A stretch of DNA of 57,533 bases from JBJGXI01 sp045635475 (GTDB lineage: Bacteria; Bacillota; Bacilli; Bacillales; Amphibacillaceae). Positions 41,126 to 50,106 of the stretch are shown here, one piece after another. The stretch is from contig NZ_JBJGXI010000035.1 of assembly GCF_045635475.1 (NCBI RefSeq), positions 1-57,533 on the forward strand, read 5' to 3'. A program made the translations under genes and the position numbers. Positions within the stretch are counted from its first letter, which is position 1. Each line of letters begins with the position of its first letter. The notes beneath the pieces were generated by a model, which searched no databases, was not told the DNA's origin, and saw nothing but the letters and a program-made list of their open reading frames with translations.

Positions 41126-42073
41126 TTAGATATCTTTTTTCATTACGTGAAATGTACGCGTGATTTCAAAACCAGTTTTCTTGTATAAATACCCAGCAGC
41201 TGATTTTTCACCGGTCCACAAAAACCAAGCTCCGTGTAAGCTTTCCGCTTTCATTTGCTGCAAGCATAGATGTAATAATAGCTTTCCTAAGCCTTTTCCT
41301 TGTTGATCTGGATCTACACCGAATGGACCAAAACGTTCTGGAACACCTTCGTAACCGCCAAATATACAAAAGCCTACAACCTTGCCATCCTGTCTTGCAA
41401 CAAAAATCCTCTCCATTGGCAATCCTTGCAGTACACCTTCACGAATAGCTCTTCCCCAATCAGGATTAAACTTCACGTTAGCAAATTGAATGACCTCATA
41501 CAAGTCTTTATCCTCAGCTAGCGTAAACGCGTAGCCTTCCGCTTCTCTTTTTGCCTTTAATTCCTTCACTTCATCAGAAACATAGAAATCTACTAAATTA
41601 CGATCCATAGCAACTGGTGAATATAGCTTATTAAACCCTTGTGCTTGCAAAAATTGATAAGCTTCTGGATATGCAGCTTCATCGATGCCAGGTAAAATAT
41701 AATTCGGTGCATAGGATGAAAAAAATACATGCTTTCGTCCTTTTTCTTTCAAAAAGGCTATCGCTTCATCTAATAGTTGCTCCCCTATACCTGTTTTGCG
41801 GTGCGATGGATGTACAAAGAAAAACGGAATCCATCCATTATCTGGCTCTAACTCCGTGCCAAACATTGGTAATAATCTTCGTACTGCATACACACATCCG
41901 ATTAATTGGTCCCCTTTAAATGCAAGGCGCAGGCCTTCAGGATCAAAGTTAGCATCTAATAATACTAAATTTCGAAAACGCTTAGCTGTGACTGGATCAT
42001 TCGTTAGACAGTCATTCCACACATTCACAATTTGTTTTTCGTCTCCAGATTGATAATATCTATAAGTAATCAT
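41126..42073 (-). CDS. Tandem GNAT acetyltransferase, second locus member
   Basis: A 315-residue protein with two GNAT domains. Acetyl-CoA loops are visible at VHPSHRKTGIGEQLL (about residues 90-104) and VDPDQQGKGLGKLLL (about 252-266), both well conserved. It begins at ATG 42073 behind AAGGAGG, right after murQ. It is unlikely to be a recent duplicate of the other tandem GNAT in the locus because the two differ along their length. A role in re-acetylating amino sugars, or in modifying wall-peptide amines, is inferred from context. Confidence 0.72.
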   Translation of the reverse strand: MITYRYYQSGDEKQIVNVWNDCLTNDPVTAKRFRNLVLLDANFDPEGLRLAFKGDQLIGCVYAVRRLLPMFGTELEPDNGWIPFFFVHPSHRKTGIGEQLLDEAIAFLKEKGRKHVFFSSYAPNYILPGIDEAAYPEAYQFLQAQGFNKLYSPVAMDRNLVDFYVSDEVKELKAKREAEGYAFTLAEDKDLYEVIQFANVKFNPDWGRAIREGVLQGLPMERIFVARQDGKVVGFCIFGGYEGVPERFGPFGVDPDQQGKGLGKLLLHLCLQQMKAESLHGAWFLWTGEKSAAGYLYKKTGFEITRTFHVMKKDI

Positions 42074-42074
42074 A

Positions 42075-42989
42075 TCAATTGCCTCCTTGTAATGCTAGTT
42101 CAATGGCTTTTCGCACAAAACCATCAGCTTTTTCAATGAAAACAGTTGCCTCTGTGTAATTCACCCCTGTTTTTATCATCACAATGGCTGGTTTAACTTG
42201 AAAATTAGTATTCTCTAACACGCGTTCTGCCTCTTGATAAGGTACGCCAGTAATTGTAGAAACAATATTTTTAGCTCGTTCCATCAGTTTATTATTACTA
42301 ACCTTTAAGTCTACCATTAAATTTTCAAATACTTTTCCAGTTTTTATCATAGATGCCGTTGTTATCATGTTTAATACTAATTTATGAGCAGTAGCTGCCT
42401 TCATTCGTGTTGAACCTGTTAGTACTTCTGGTCCTGTTATAACTTCAATATTAGTATCTGCATATCTACTAATCGCTGAATCCTCGTTACTTGATAAACT
42501 AACCGTACTAGCACCAATGCTATTTGCGTATTGAAGCGCTCCAATAACATAAGGTGTCTGACCGCTTGCAGCAATTCCTACGACAACATCTTGTTTAGTC
42601 AGGTTTCGCTTTTCTAAATCCTTAGCACCTGCCCCTTCATCGTCTTCTGCACCTTCTACCGCTTTTTCCATTGCGTTGATGCCACCTGCCATTAGCGCTT
42701 GAACAATGTCTGGAGATGTACTATACGTTGGTGGACACTCCACTGCATCTAAAATACCAATTCTACCACTTGTACCAGCACCAACATAGAAAAGCCTGCC
42801 GCCTTGTTTGAGTGCCTCACAAACTATGTCTACCGTTTTACGTATTTCAGGTATTACTTGTTGTACACTTGTAGCCACTGTCATATCCTCATTATTGATC
42901 GTGGTTAAAATATCAGTGGTTGACATATTATCGATATTCATCGATTGCTCATTTCTCATTTCTGTCGTTAACTTTGAAAGTTTATTCAT
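42075..42989 (-). CDS. murQ: N-acetylmuramic acid 6-phosphate etherase
   Basis: A 304-residue SIS-domain lyase that cleaves the D-lactyl ether of MurNAc-6-phosphate, yielding GlcNAc-6-phosphate and D-lactate. Signatures are FYVGAGTSGRIGILDAVECP with the catalytic Glu, GIAASGQTPYVIGAL, GPEVLTGSTRMKAATAHKLV and the C-terminal helical region. Length is standard. The start is ATG at 42989, eight bases after AGGA; a slightly longer frame from 42998 overlaps that site. It follows namZ by eleven bases. It is the point where MurK and AnmK products converge. Confidence 0.97.
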   Translation of the reverse strand: MNKLSKLTTEMRNEQSMNIDNMSTTDILTTINNEDMTVATSVQQVIPEIRKTVDIVCEALKQGGRLFYVGAGTSGRIGILDAVECPPTYSTSPDIVQALMAGGINAMEKAVEGAEDDEGAGAKDLEKRNLTKQDVVVGIAASGQTPYVIGALQYANSIGASTVSLSSNEDSAISRYADTNIEVITGPEVLTGSTRMKAATAHKLVLNMITTASMIKTGKVFENLMVDLKVSNNKLMERAKNIVSTITGVPYQEAERVLENTNFQVKPAIVMIKTGVNYTEATVFIEKADGFVRKAIELALQGGN

Positions 42990-42999
42990 AATGATCATC

Positions 43000-44148
43000 C
43001 TATTTATACAAGTGATATGGTTCTTTTCGTTTATTAAATTCTGCTAGCGGCTTCTGAATCTCGTCTAAAAATCCGCTAGATGTACCGTTTTTAATTTTAG
43101 ATCTCAAGGATTTTGTTCCTGCCAATAAATCGAAAAAGTATTTTCCATTTGTATGTTGAATAAAGCTAAAATCCTCTGGATATATTTGCGCGATAGTTTC
43201 AAGTACTTGCACGCCTACTTCTAGAGCATTGAGCTTCTTGCGGTCTACAACGTGTAACTGGATACCACTGCAAATCTCATCCTTATGCTTTTGATACGTT
43301 GGAACGAATGAAGTTGGGCGCGCGATGATACCTGATATTTTTTTATCATTAATTGTTTTGGCTAACTTATTTCCATTAATATATGGTGCGCCTATTTGCT
43401 CAAATGGCTTAGTGGTTCCTCTTCCCTCAGAGAGATTTGTTCCCTCTACCAGGCAAGTACCAGGATACAAAGCGCACATATCAATAGTCGTTGTATTAGG
43501 TGAAGGTGGTACCCAAAATAAGGATGTTTCATCAAAATACATGTGTCGCTTCCAGCCTTGCATAGGAACAACGGTTAATTCACAATCATAATCAAATTCA
43601 TGTTTATATAATAAAGCAAGTTCACCTATGGTCATGCCATGTCGGTTCGGAATTGGCAGTAGACCAACAAATGAACGTAAATCTTCTTCAACTAAGTTCC
43701 CTTCTGTATTCAATCCAGAAACGGGATTGGGGCGATCAAGCACCACAAAGTGCTTTCCATATTCTTCACACGCTTTCATAACATAGGCCATTGTATAAAT
43801 AAATGTATAATACCTGGATCCAATATCTTGTAAGTCAAACACGACAACATCCACTGGGTCCAACATCTCTTTACTAGGTTTCTTTGATTTTCCATACAAG
43901 CTATACACCGGTAGTTTTGTATAAGAATCTACGGAAGATTCGACTTGTTCGCCCTCTCTCGCGTCACCTCGAATTCCATGCTCTGGTCCATATAATGCTG
44001 TTAATTGAATATCTGGATGTTCAAAAAATAAATCAATGGTCGGAATAAGCCTTTCATTTACACCAGTCATGTTGGTAACAAGCCCTATTCGTTTACCTTT
44101 AAACGAATGAAATTCCTTTTCCAGAAAAACATCTAGTCCTAATTTCAC
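43000..44148 (-). CDS. namZ: Exo-beta-N-acetylmuramidase NamZ-like (DUF1343/YbbC)
   Basis: A 382-residue DUF1343 (GH171-type) protein. B. subtilis YbbC (NamZ) of this family releases MurNAc from the non-reducing end of wall glycans. Conserved parts are RIGLVTNMTGVN, LYGPEHGIRGDAREGE, VDVVVFDLQDIGSRYYTF, VLDRPNPVSG and GTNLSEGRGTTKPFE. The B. subtilis protein is secreted, but this one begins directly with the domain (MKLGLDVFLEKEF) and has no signal peptide. The start is GTG at 44148, whose GTGA overlaps the stop of the DUF624 gene by four bases. Confidence 0.9.
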   Translation of the reverse strand: MKLGLDVFLEKEFHSFKGKRIGLVTNMTGVNERLIPTIDLFFEHPDIQLTALYGPEHGIRGDAREGEQVESSVDSYTKLPVYSLYGKSKKPSKEMLDPVDVVVFDLQDIGSRYYTFIYTMAYVMKACEEYGKHFVVLDRPNPVSGLNTEGNLVEEDLRSFVGLLPIPNRHGMTIGELALLYKHEFDYDCELTVVPMQGWKRHMYFDETSLFWVPPSPNTTTIDMCALYPGTCLVEGTNLSEGRGTTKPFEQIGAPYINGNKLAKTINDKKISGIIARPTSFVPTYQKHKDEICSGIQLHVVDRKKLNALEVGVQVLETIAQIYPEDFSFIQHTNGKYFFDLLAGTKSLRSKIKNGTSSGFLDEIQKPLAEFNKRKEPYHLYK

Positions 44149-44774
44149 TTTTCATCACCTCTACTAATTTCCTGTTTCGGAAATGATTTCAACGCCACCC
44201 AAGTCAACACTACACTTAATAGTGAACCACCAAAAAATATAATTAATACTGGTATTGTAGTAATTATTAGATAGACTAAGAAACTACCAACAATCATCAT
44301 TATTGTATAAATAGGCTTTCCGATGACAACGATTAGAGCATATTTGATATATTCCAGTGTTTTGTACTGATAATGGACATATACCGGAAAGAAATAAAGC
44401 ACCACACAAAAGAAGATAAATAAAGCAATGATGATTAGGTAAGAGAACAAAGAGATAACTACTTGTTCCGAGGCTTGGAAAAATCTTAAATCAACATATA
44501 GTAAATAACCAATGACTAGTAACAAATAACCAAGAATATTAATCTCAACAATATTTGATTTAAATGATTCCCAAAAAGTTTTGAAAATCGGTAATTCTTC
44601 ATCCCCTAGGATCCATTTACGGGTAATTGAAAACATCGCTGCAGTTGCTGGAAAAAATCCTACCAACACTAATCCAAAGATAGAAAATAATAACCATAAA
44701 ACATTAAGATAAATAATCCGCATTATCCATGTTGATATAGCGTATAGTTTCCATACTATTCCTTCTATCCCCAT
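44145..44774 (-). CDS. DUF624 (YesL-like) membrane protein
   Basis: A 209-residue integral membrane protein with five or six hydrophobic helices, of the YesL/DUF624 family. These genes very often accompany LplA/B/C-type carbohydrate ABC transporters in Bacilli, but the molecular role is unknown. The ATG at 44774 follows GAGGTGAGAGAAG. It overlaps namZ by four bases and follows the binding-protein gene by 104 bases that hold a strong hairpin. Confidence 0.85.
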   Translation of the reverse strand: MGIEGIVWKLYAISTWIMRIIYLNVLWLLFSIFGLVLVGFFPATAAMFSITRKWILGDEELPIFKTFWESFKSNIVEINILGYLLLVIGYLLYVDLRFFQASEQVVISLFSYLIIIALFIFFCVVLYFFPVYVHYQYKTLEYIKYALIVVIGKPIYTIMMIVGSFLVYLIITTIPVLIIFFGGSLLSVVLTWVALKSFPKQEISRGDEK

Positions 44775-44830
44775 CTTCTCTCACCTCATCTTCCATTCTA
44801 GGTTGCAAATGAATATGTTCATTTTTGGAA

Positions 44831-44860
44831 GTTGCAGCTTGGAAATATCCAAGCTGCAAC
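44831..44860 (-). other. Perfect 13-bp hairpin after the binding-protein gene
   Basis: GTTGCAGCTTGGA (44831-44843) and TCCAAGCTGCAAC (44848-44860) enclose a four-base loop. No U-run follows on the minus strand, so a 3' mRNA stabiliser or processing boundary that keeps the binding-protein message abundant is likely. Confidence 0.75.
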
Positions 44861-44878
44861 TGCAACCATTCAATAGCT

Positions 44879-46489
44879 TTATTGAGCCTCTTCCCAACGA
44901 TCATAGGCAGATTGATTAGCATCAACGATATCGCCTATACCTAGGTCTTCCAATGTGCTTACATATTCAGCCCAAGAATCATCAATGGATTCAGCACCTG
45001 TGATGAATTTAGCTTCCATTTGCTCAAAATAAGACTTAATATCCGGCTTAACTGTATTTATTTTCTCGGTCTCTTCCTCTGTATAGTACACTAGAGGGAA
45101 TGGTGTTCTTGCATATGGAATTAACTCTTCTTGAATCCACTCATATATTTTAAGAATCGTTGGATTTCCGCCTTCTTGTTCAAAGAACTCGGCAGTAAGA
45201 TTCATTGGTACATTTGTTCCAACACCTGGTGCATGCTTTGCATTTGTCTCGGTTGTACTAAGTCCATCTTGAGATAGTAATTGCCATTGACCTTCGTCAT
45301 TCCACTCATATGTTTCCCCTTCGATACCTAAACGGGATAGGATGGTACCTTCTTCAGAATACGCAGCTTGATCAATCCAGCGCATAGTAGCTTCTGGGTG
45401 TTCATTCTCACTCGTAATAGCTGCTCTACCTCTTCTGATTTCATGCATTCCTAGCGTTAACTTTTCATCATTCGTTTCACTAGTCATTGGAGGCAATACA
45501 GGATAATTTAATCCTTCAGCTGGATCTGCATAACCTAATTGAACAATTGGCCAAGTAGATAAAATACCCACTTGAGGTCCTTTAGCAATAAATTGTTCCC
45601 AATTGTGCGAGAACATTTGGTTATCTAACAATTGTTCAGTATAAAGACGATTCATGTATTTTAGATACGCTTTGTACTCGTCTTGAACCCAGGCATACTC
45701 TACTACGCCATCTTCTTCATAAATTCCATCATCTTGAACAATGCCGAAGTTTGGTAACAAGCCAAGGCGTAAATCAGCTGGTGAATTTGCCGTTAAAGGA
45801 ATAACATCTCCAACATTGCCCGGATCTTGCTCTTTCATTGCCTTTAATAATTCATAGAATTCTTCCATCGTAGTCGGTGTATCCATACCTAATTCATCGA
45901 TCCATGGCTGATTCATCCACATGATCGGTGTCCGCGATGTAATATTCTTGTCAATACCTGGTAATGCATAAATGTGTCCATCCGGTGTTGTAATAGATGC
46001 TTTAATAGCAGGATCTTCTTCCATTAGTTTCTTAAGATTTGGTGCATACTCGTCAATCAATCCTTCTAATGGTATTAACATCCCTTGAGAACCATAGTCT
46101 GCTTCCTCAGCTAGAGTTAGTTCACCACCATAAAATAGGTCCGGTAAATCCAAGCTAGCAAAAGCTAGTTGTTTATTTTGCGTATAATCATCCGCAGAAG
46201 CTGACCTGAATTCAAACTGAATATTTGTTTTCTCTTCCATTACTTGGAAAAACCCCATTTCGCTCCACTCAGGTTGAACAGGTGAGCTTTTACCCATCAT
46301 CTCTAACGTAATGGACTCATCAACAATCGGAAAACCAGTTTTATTAAAATTCTCATTTTCCGGTGCATCATTTGTATCCGATGAATCCTCATTGTTATTT
46401 TCGGACGCCTCTTGATTCGAACATGCAACTGCCAGGAATGAAATAAATAGCAACAATAGAAAACTTAATAAGCCCTTTCTCAACTTCAT
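44879..46489 (-). CDS. Carbohydrate ABC transporter substrate-binding lipoprotein (LplA/YtcQ type)
   Basis: A 536-residue family-1 solute-binding lipoprotein. The start MKLRKGLLSFLLLLF leads to the lipobox LAVAC with Cys 23, then a Ser/Asn/Glu-rich linker and the binding domain (for example FPIVDESITLEMMGKSSPVQ, and YADPAEGLNYPVLPPMTSE). The start is the ATG at 46489, eight bases after AAGGGGAG; a longer frame reaching 46525 is intergenic. Large binding proteins of this group take complex sugars or oligosaccharides. Given the surrounding genes, muropeptides or GlcNAc-MurNAc fragments are the likely ligand; that is inference. Confidence 0.88.
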   Translation of the reverse strand: MKLRKGLLSFLLLLFISFLAVACSNQEASENNNEDSSDTNDAPENENFNKTGFPIVDESITLEMMGKSSPVQPEWSEMGFFQVMEEKTNIQFEFRSASADDYTQNKQLAFASLDLPDLFYGGELTLAEEADYGSQGMLIPLEGLIDEYAPNLKKLMEEDPAIKASITTPDGHIYALPGIDKNITSRTPIMWMNQPWIDELGMDTPTTMEEFYELLKAMKEQDPGNVGDVIPLTANSPADLRLGLLPNFGIVQDDGIYEEDGVVEYAWVQDEYKAYLKYMNRLYTEQLLDNQMFSHNWEQFIAKGPQVGILSTWPIVQLGYADPAEGLNYPVLPPMTSETNDEKLTLGMHEIRRGRAAITSENEHPEATMRWIDQAAYSEEGTILSRLGIEGETYEWNDEGQWQLLSQDGLSTTETNAKHAPGVGTNVPMNLTAEFFEQEGGNPTILKIYEWIQEELIPYARTPFPLVYYTEEETEKINTVKPDIKSYFEQMEAKFITGAESIDDSWAEYVSTLEDLGIGDIVDANQSAYDRWEEAQ

Positions 46490-46565
46490 CTTGATTTCTC
46501 CCCTTTTTTCTAAATGATTTAACAATAAGATCAGGAAAAGCTAACTCTTTCCCACCCCCTTTAAA

Positions 46566-47462
46566 TTAACCTTTAATGGATCCAATCATAACGCCTTTAA
46601 GGAAAAAGCGTTGGAGGAATGGATATACAATTAGTAGTGGTGCTGCTGAAACAATCATCACCGCATATTTAATAATGTCTGCTATCTTTGCGTGTTCACT
46701 AATTGCTTCTGCTGCTCCACTATTTTGCAACAATTCAGTAGTTAATTTTTGTTGTACCAAAATTTCTCTCAAAAATAGCTGAAGTGGAAACAACTCTCTA
46801 TCTTGTAAATAAATTAGCGCGTTAAAATATTGATTCCAGTGGCTCACTCCATAAAACAGTGCCATAACAGCAATGATTGGAGCTGAAAGTGGTAATACGA
46901 TTTGGAAGAAGGTTCTAATTTGAGATGCCCCATCTATTTCTGCAGCTTCTTCTAATCCTCTTGGAATTGTAACTCTAAAAAATGTCATCGTTACGATAAT
47001 ATTCCACATAGCCGCTGCATTAGGTAGAACCATTGCCCAAATTGTGTTTACCATACCAAGGTCACGAATAAGTAGGTACGTAGGAATTAACCCACCTTCA
47101 AAAAACATCGTGAACACTAATAAAGCCATAATCACTTTTTTACCGATTAGCTCCTGCCTAGCTAATGCATAGGCACACGGTAATGTAACCGCAAGATTGA
47201 TAAGCGTACCAAACACAGTGTAAAAAATTGTATTTCGATAACCTATCCAAATCTCACTACTTTGGAACACACGTTGAAATCCTTCAAATGTTATTCCTCT
47301 AGGATATAACCACATTTGACCAGAGTTAACGTATTGCGGATCACTAATCGATGCACTAAGAATATAGACCAATGGATATGAAATAACGATGATGAAAAAC
47401 CACACTAAAAGTTTGTTACATCTGCTAAATATCTTATCTGATCGTGATTCTTTTATAGCCAT
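46566..47462 (-). CDS. Carbohydrate ABC transporter permease (LplC/YtcP type)
   Basis: A 298-residue permease with six membrane helices and the EAA loop LEEAAEIDGASQIRTFFQIV near residue 180, which contacts the ATPase. It is the second of two CUT1-type permeases and lies 13 bases after the other. The ATG at 47462 has a weak GGATGGTGCAAA site. No ATPase gene is present in the locus, so it presumably uses a shared MsmX-type ATPase encoded elsewhere. Confidence 0.9.
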   Translation of the reverse strand: MAIKESRSDKIFSRCNKLLVWFFIIVISYPLVYILSASISDPQYVNSGQMWLYPRGITFEGFQRVFQSSEIWIGYRNTIFYTVFGTLINLAVTLPCAYALARQELIGKKVIMALLVFTMFFEGGLIPTYLLIRDLGMVNTIWAMVLPNAAAMWNIIVTMTFFRVTIPRGLEEAAEIDGASQIRTFFQIVLPLSAPIIAVMALFYGVSHWNQYFNALIYLQDRELFPLQLFLREILVQQKLTTELLQNSGAAEAISEHAKIADIIKYAVMIVSAAPLLIVYPFLQRFFLKGVMIGSIKG

Positions 47463-47475
47463 TTTGCACCATCCT

Positions 47476-48417
47476 TTACCATAAGCTTGTACCTGACTTT
47501 CTTGCCATCCGGTTAAAAAATATTAAAATCAGGAAATTGATGATAGAATTAAATAATCCTACAGCTGTTGAATAGCTATATTGTCCATGCAATAAACCCG
47601 CTTCATATACATAGGTTTGGATTACTTGTGAAGAATCCATATTTAATTCATTTTGTAATAATAATATCTTCTCAAATCCAATCGACATCATATTCCCCAT
47701 ATTTAAAATAAGTAGAATAATAATTGTCGGTAAAATACTAGGTATATTAATGTACCAAATTCGTTGCAGCCTTGTAGCACCATCAACCTTAGCTGATTCA
47801 TGAAGCTGTGGGTCAACGCCTGCAAGAGCTGCCAAATAAATAATTGCTCCCCAACCAAGGTTTTGCCATTCGTTTGACCAAACAAATATTGTTTTGAACC
47901 ATGCCGGTGCGGTCATAAAATTTATCGGTTCAAATCCAATCATTTGAATGAAATTATTAATAATTCCAGTCTTAGGATCTAAAAAGGCAATAATCATCCC
48001 AGCAAAAACTACCACTGATATAAAGTGTGGAGCATACGTAATCGTTTGAGCAGTTTTCTTAAACCTTCCATCTCTCAACTCGTTAAGAGATAACGCAACA
48101 ATAATGGAAATCGGGAATAACAATAATCCATATATATTAATACCAAGCGTGTTTTTAATTAAATCCCAGAAATAATAGGAATCAAAGAACTTTAAGAAGT
48201 GCTCAAATCCTATCCATTCACTTCCAAAAATCCCATCTACTGCTCTAAAATCTTTAAAGGCGATTTGTAAGCCATACATCGGATAATATTTAAATAACAA
48301 AAAATAAATAATTGCCGGTGCAAGTAACAAATATAGTTGCCAATTTATTTTTATTTTCCGCCAGTTGAGCCGCCGCTTTCTTTGCGTTTTACTAGATATT
48401 TCCGTCTTCATTTCCAC
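47476..48417 (-). CDS. Carbohydrate ABC transporter permease (LplB type)
   Basis: A 313-residue permease with a basic N terminus (residues 1-25), six membrane helices and the EAA loop HESAKVDGATRLQRIWYINI. It pairs with the following permease to form the channel. Start choice is uncertain: GTG at 48417 (GAAAGTGG eleven bases upstream) or ATG at 48411; neither ribosome site is strong. It lies 61 bases after nagZ. Confidence 0.88.
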   Translation of the reverse strand: MEMKTEISSKTQRKRRLNWRKIKINWQLYLLLAPAIIYFLLFKYYPMYGLQIAFKDFRAVDGIFGSEWIGFEHFLKFFDSYYFWDLIKNTLGINIYGLLLFPISIIVALSLNELRDGRFKKTAQTITYAPHFISVVVFAGMIIAFLDPKTGIINNFIQMIGFEPINFMTAPAWFKTIFVWSNEWQNLGWGAIIYLAALAGVDPQLHESAKVDGATRLQRIWYINIPSILPTIIILLILNMGNMMSIGFEKILLLQNELNMDSSQVIQTYVYEAGLLHGQYSYSTAVGLFNSIINFLILIFFNRMARKSGTSLW

Positions 48418-48478
48418 TTACGATACAACCACTTTCTGTGAAGTTGAAGCTGTTGATGACCCAGAGAAAAAAATCTTT

Positions 48479-50080
48479 TTACATTTCTAATGTTACTGGT
48501 GACCTTCCACTAACCTGCACCTTACCAAATATGACCCCTGCTGCTATTTGCAATGCAGGGAAAGAGAACTCATAGGTATTAATATATACAGGAATTTTAG
48601 GCAAATAGTTAAAGTCATACGGACTTCTCATTGCAACTACGATAACAGGAATAGCATTATCAATTAGTTTTTCAATTAGCGTAATCTGCGTACTTCCTGC
48701 TTGAATACTTGACGTTCCAACAATAACCGTGTGGTAGTTTTTCGCCTTATTGATAATTTTGCTTATTTCTTTCTCCGTCATCTGTTTTGATACCTGATAT
48801 ACATCTACCAAGGAGTGATACTCCTGGATCGCTTTATCTAATGAGAGGCTAGCATACCGTTTATCCTCTACTTGCATCGTCGTACCATTATCTGGCTGCA
48901 CAACAAGAACAGAATTATCTTTACTTAGAAGCAGCGGAATCATATCATCATTTCTTACAACCGTGACACTTTCCTTATAAACCTGATCTGCTAATTGTTG
49001 GTGCTGTTTACTACCAACTAAATTAGGTACAACTGGATTTGTTTCCATTAACGAAATCTCATCCCAGCCTAAATATTTTTGCTTCATCGTATTTATTCTT
49101 TTAATTGATTGATCAATTACACCTTCAGCGATGGTACCTTCCTTTATTGATGCTATGATTTCATTTATGGCTCCTTGTTGTTTTTCTTGAGTATGAGAAA
49201 TCATTACTAAATCTACACCTGCTTGAATGGCAGCTACTGCTCCTTTTTCTGTACCGATTCGATTTGCAATTGCATTCATCTCCATACAATCGGTGGTGAC
49301 TACACCTTGAAAGCCTAACTGCTCACGTAATAACCCTGTAATTACTTTCTGTGACAGTGTCGCTGGCACCCCCGGATTATCTTCAATAGAAGGAAAGTAA
49401 ATGTGGGCGGTCATAATTGTATCTGCCCCAGCTTTAATCGCTTCTGTGAAAGGCTTTAATTCTACCGCTTGTAATCTGTTTATTGTATGTGGAATGACCG
49501 GTAAATCTAAGTGCGAATCCACAGCGGTATCACCGTGACCAGGAAAGTGTTTTAATGTTGTTACAACACCCGCATCCTGCATCCCTTTCATCGCTTCCTT
49601 CGTAAAGGTAGCTACCTTTTCTGGTGATTCTCCAAATGACCGCACACTAATTACTGGATTTACTGGGTTATTATTCACATCTGCAACAGGAGCTAAGTTC
49701 CAATTAATGCCTAATGCTTTAAGTTCCTTACCCGTTGCTAGCCCTACTTCATAGGCGTGATTTGGATTATTTGTAGCTCCTATTGCCATAGAACCCGGAA
49801 ATACAGTAGTGCCTTCTCCTAATCTCCTAACAACCCCATTTTCTTGATCTAAGCAAATTAATAAAGGATATTCATATCCCGCTTGCTTCGCTTCCCGTTG
49901 CAATTCTGTAGTTAAGCTAAGTACTTCCTGAGGAGTACCTATATTTCTACCAAATAAGATAATTCCTCCAATTTGATATTGGTAAATCAGTTCACTTATA
50001 TGTTTAGGAACTGATTTACCATCAAACCCTATCACTAATAGCTGACCAACTTTTCGTTGTAGACTTATAGCATTATTCAT
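48479..50080 (-). CDS. nagZ: GH3 beta-N-acetylglucosaminidase, NagZ-like
   Basis: A 533-residue GH3 enzyme. The NagZ signature KHFPGHGDTAVDSHLDLP holds the His-Asp acid/base pair, and VTTDCMEMNAI holds the nucleophile aspartate. It removes GlcNAc from GlcNAc-MurNAc-peptides. A C-terminal domain (about residues 350-533) follows the barrel. B. subtilis NagZ is secreted and about 640 residues; this protein starts at MNNAISLQRKVGQLLVIGFD with no signal peptide, implying cytoplasmic action. The ATG at 50080 has GAGAGG upstream. It is the second gene of the operon. Confidence 0.93.
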   Translation of the reverse strand: MNNAISLQRKVGQLLVIGFDGKSVPKHISELIYQYQIGGIILFGRNIGTPQEVLSLTTELQREAKQAGYEYPLLICLDQENGVVRRLGEGTTVFPGSMAIGATNNPNHAYEVGLATGKELKALGINWNLAPVADVNNNPVNPVISVRSFGESPEKVATFTKEAMKGMQDAGVVTTLKHFPGHGDTAVDSHLDLPVIPHTINRLQAVELKPFTEAIKAGADTIMTAHIYFPSIEDNPGVPATLSQKVITGLLREQLGFQGVVTTDCMEMNAIANRIGTEKGAVAAIQAGVDLVMISHTQEKQQGAINEIIASIKEGTIAEGVIDQSIKRINTMKQKYLGWDEISLMETNPVVPNLVGSKQHQQLADQVYKESVTVVRNDDMIPLLLSKDNSVLVVQPDNGTTMQVEDKRYASLSLDKAIQEYHSLVDVYQVSKQMTEKEISKIINKAKNYHTVIVGTSSIQAGSTQITLIEKLIDNAIPVIVVAMRSPYDFNYLPKIPVYINTYEFSFPALQIAAGVIFGKVQVSGRSPVTLEM

Positions 50081-50106
50081 AAGATACCTCTCTCAGTTAA
50101 TCAGAC

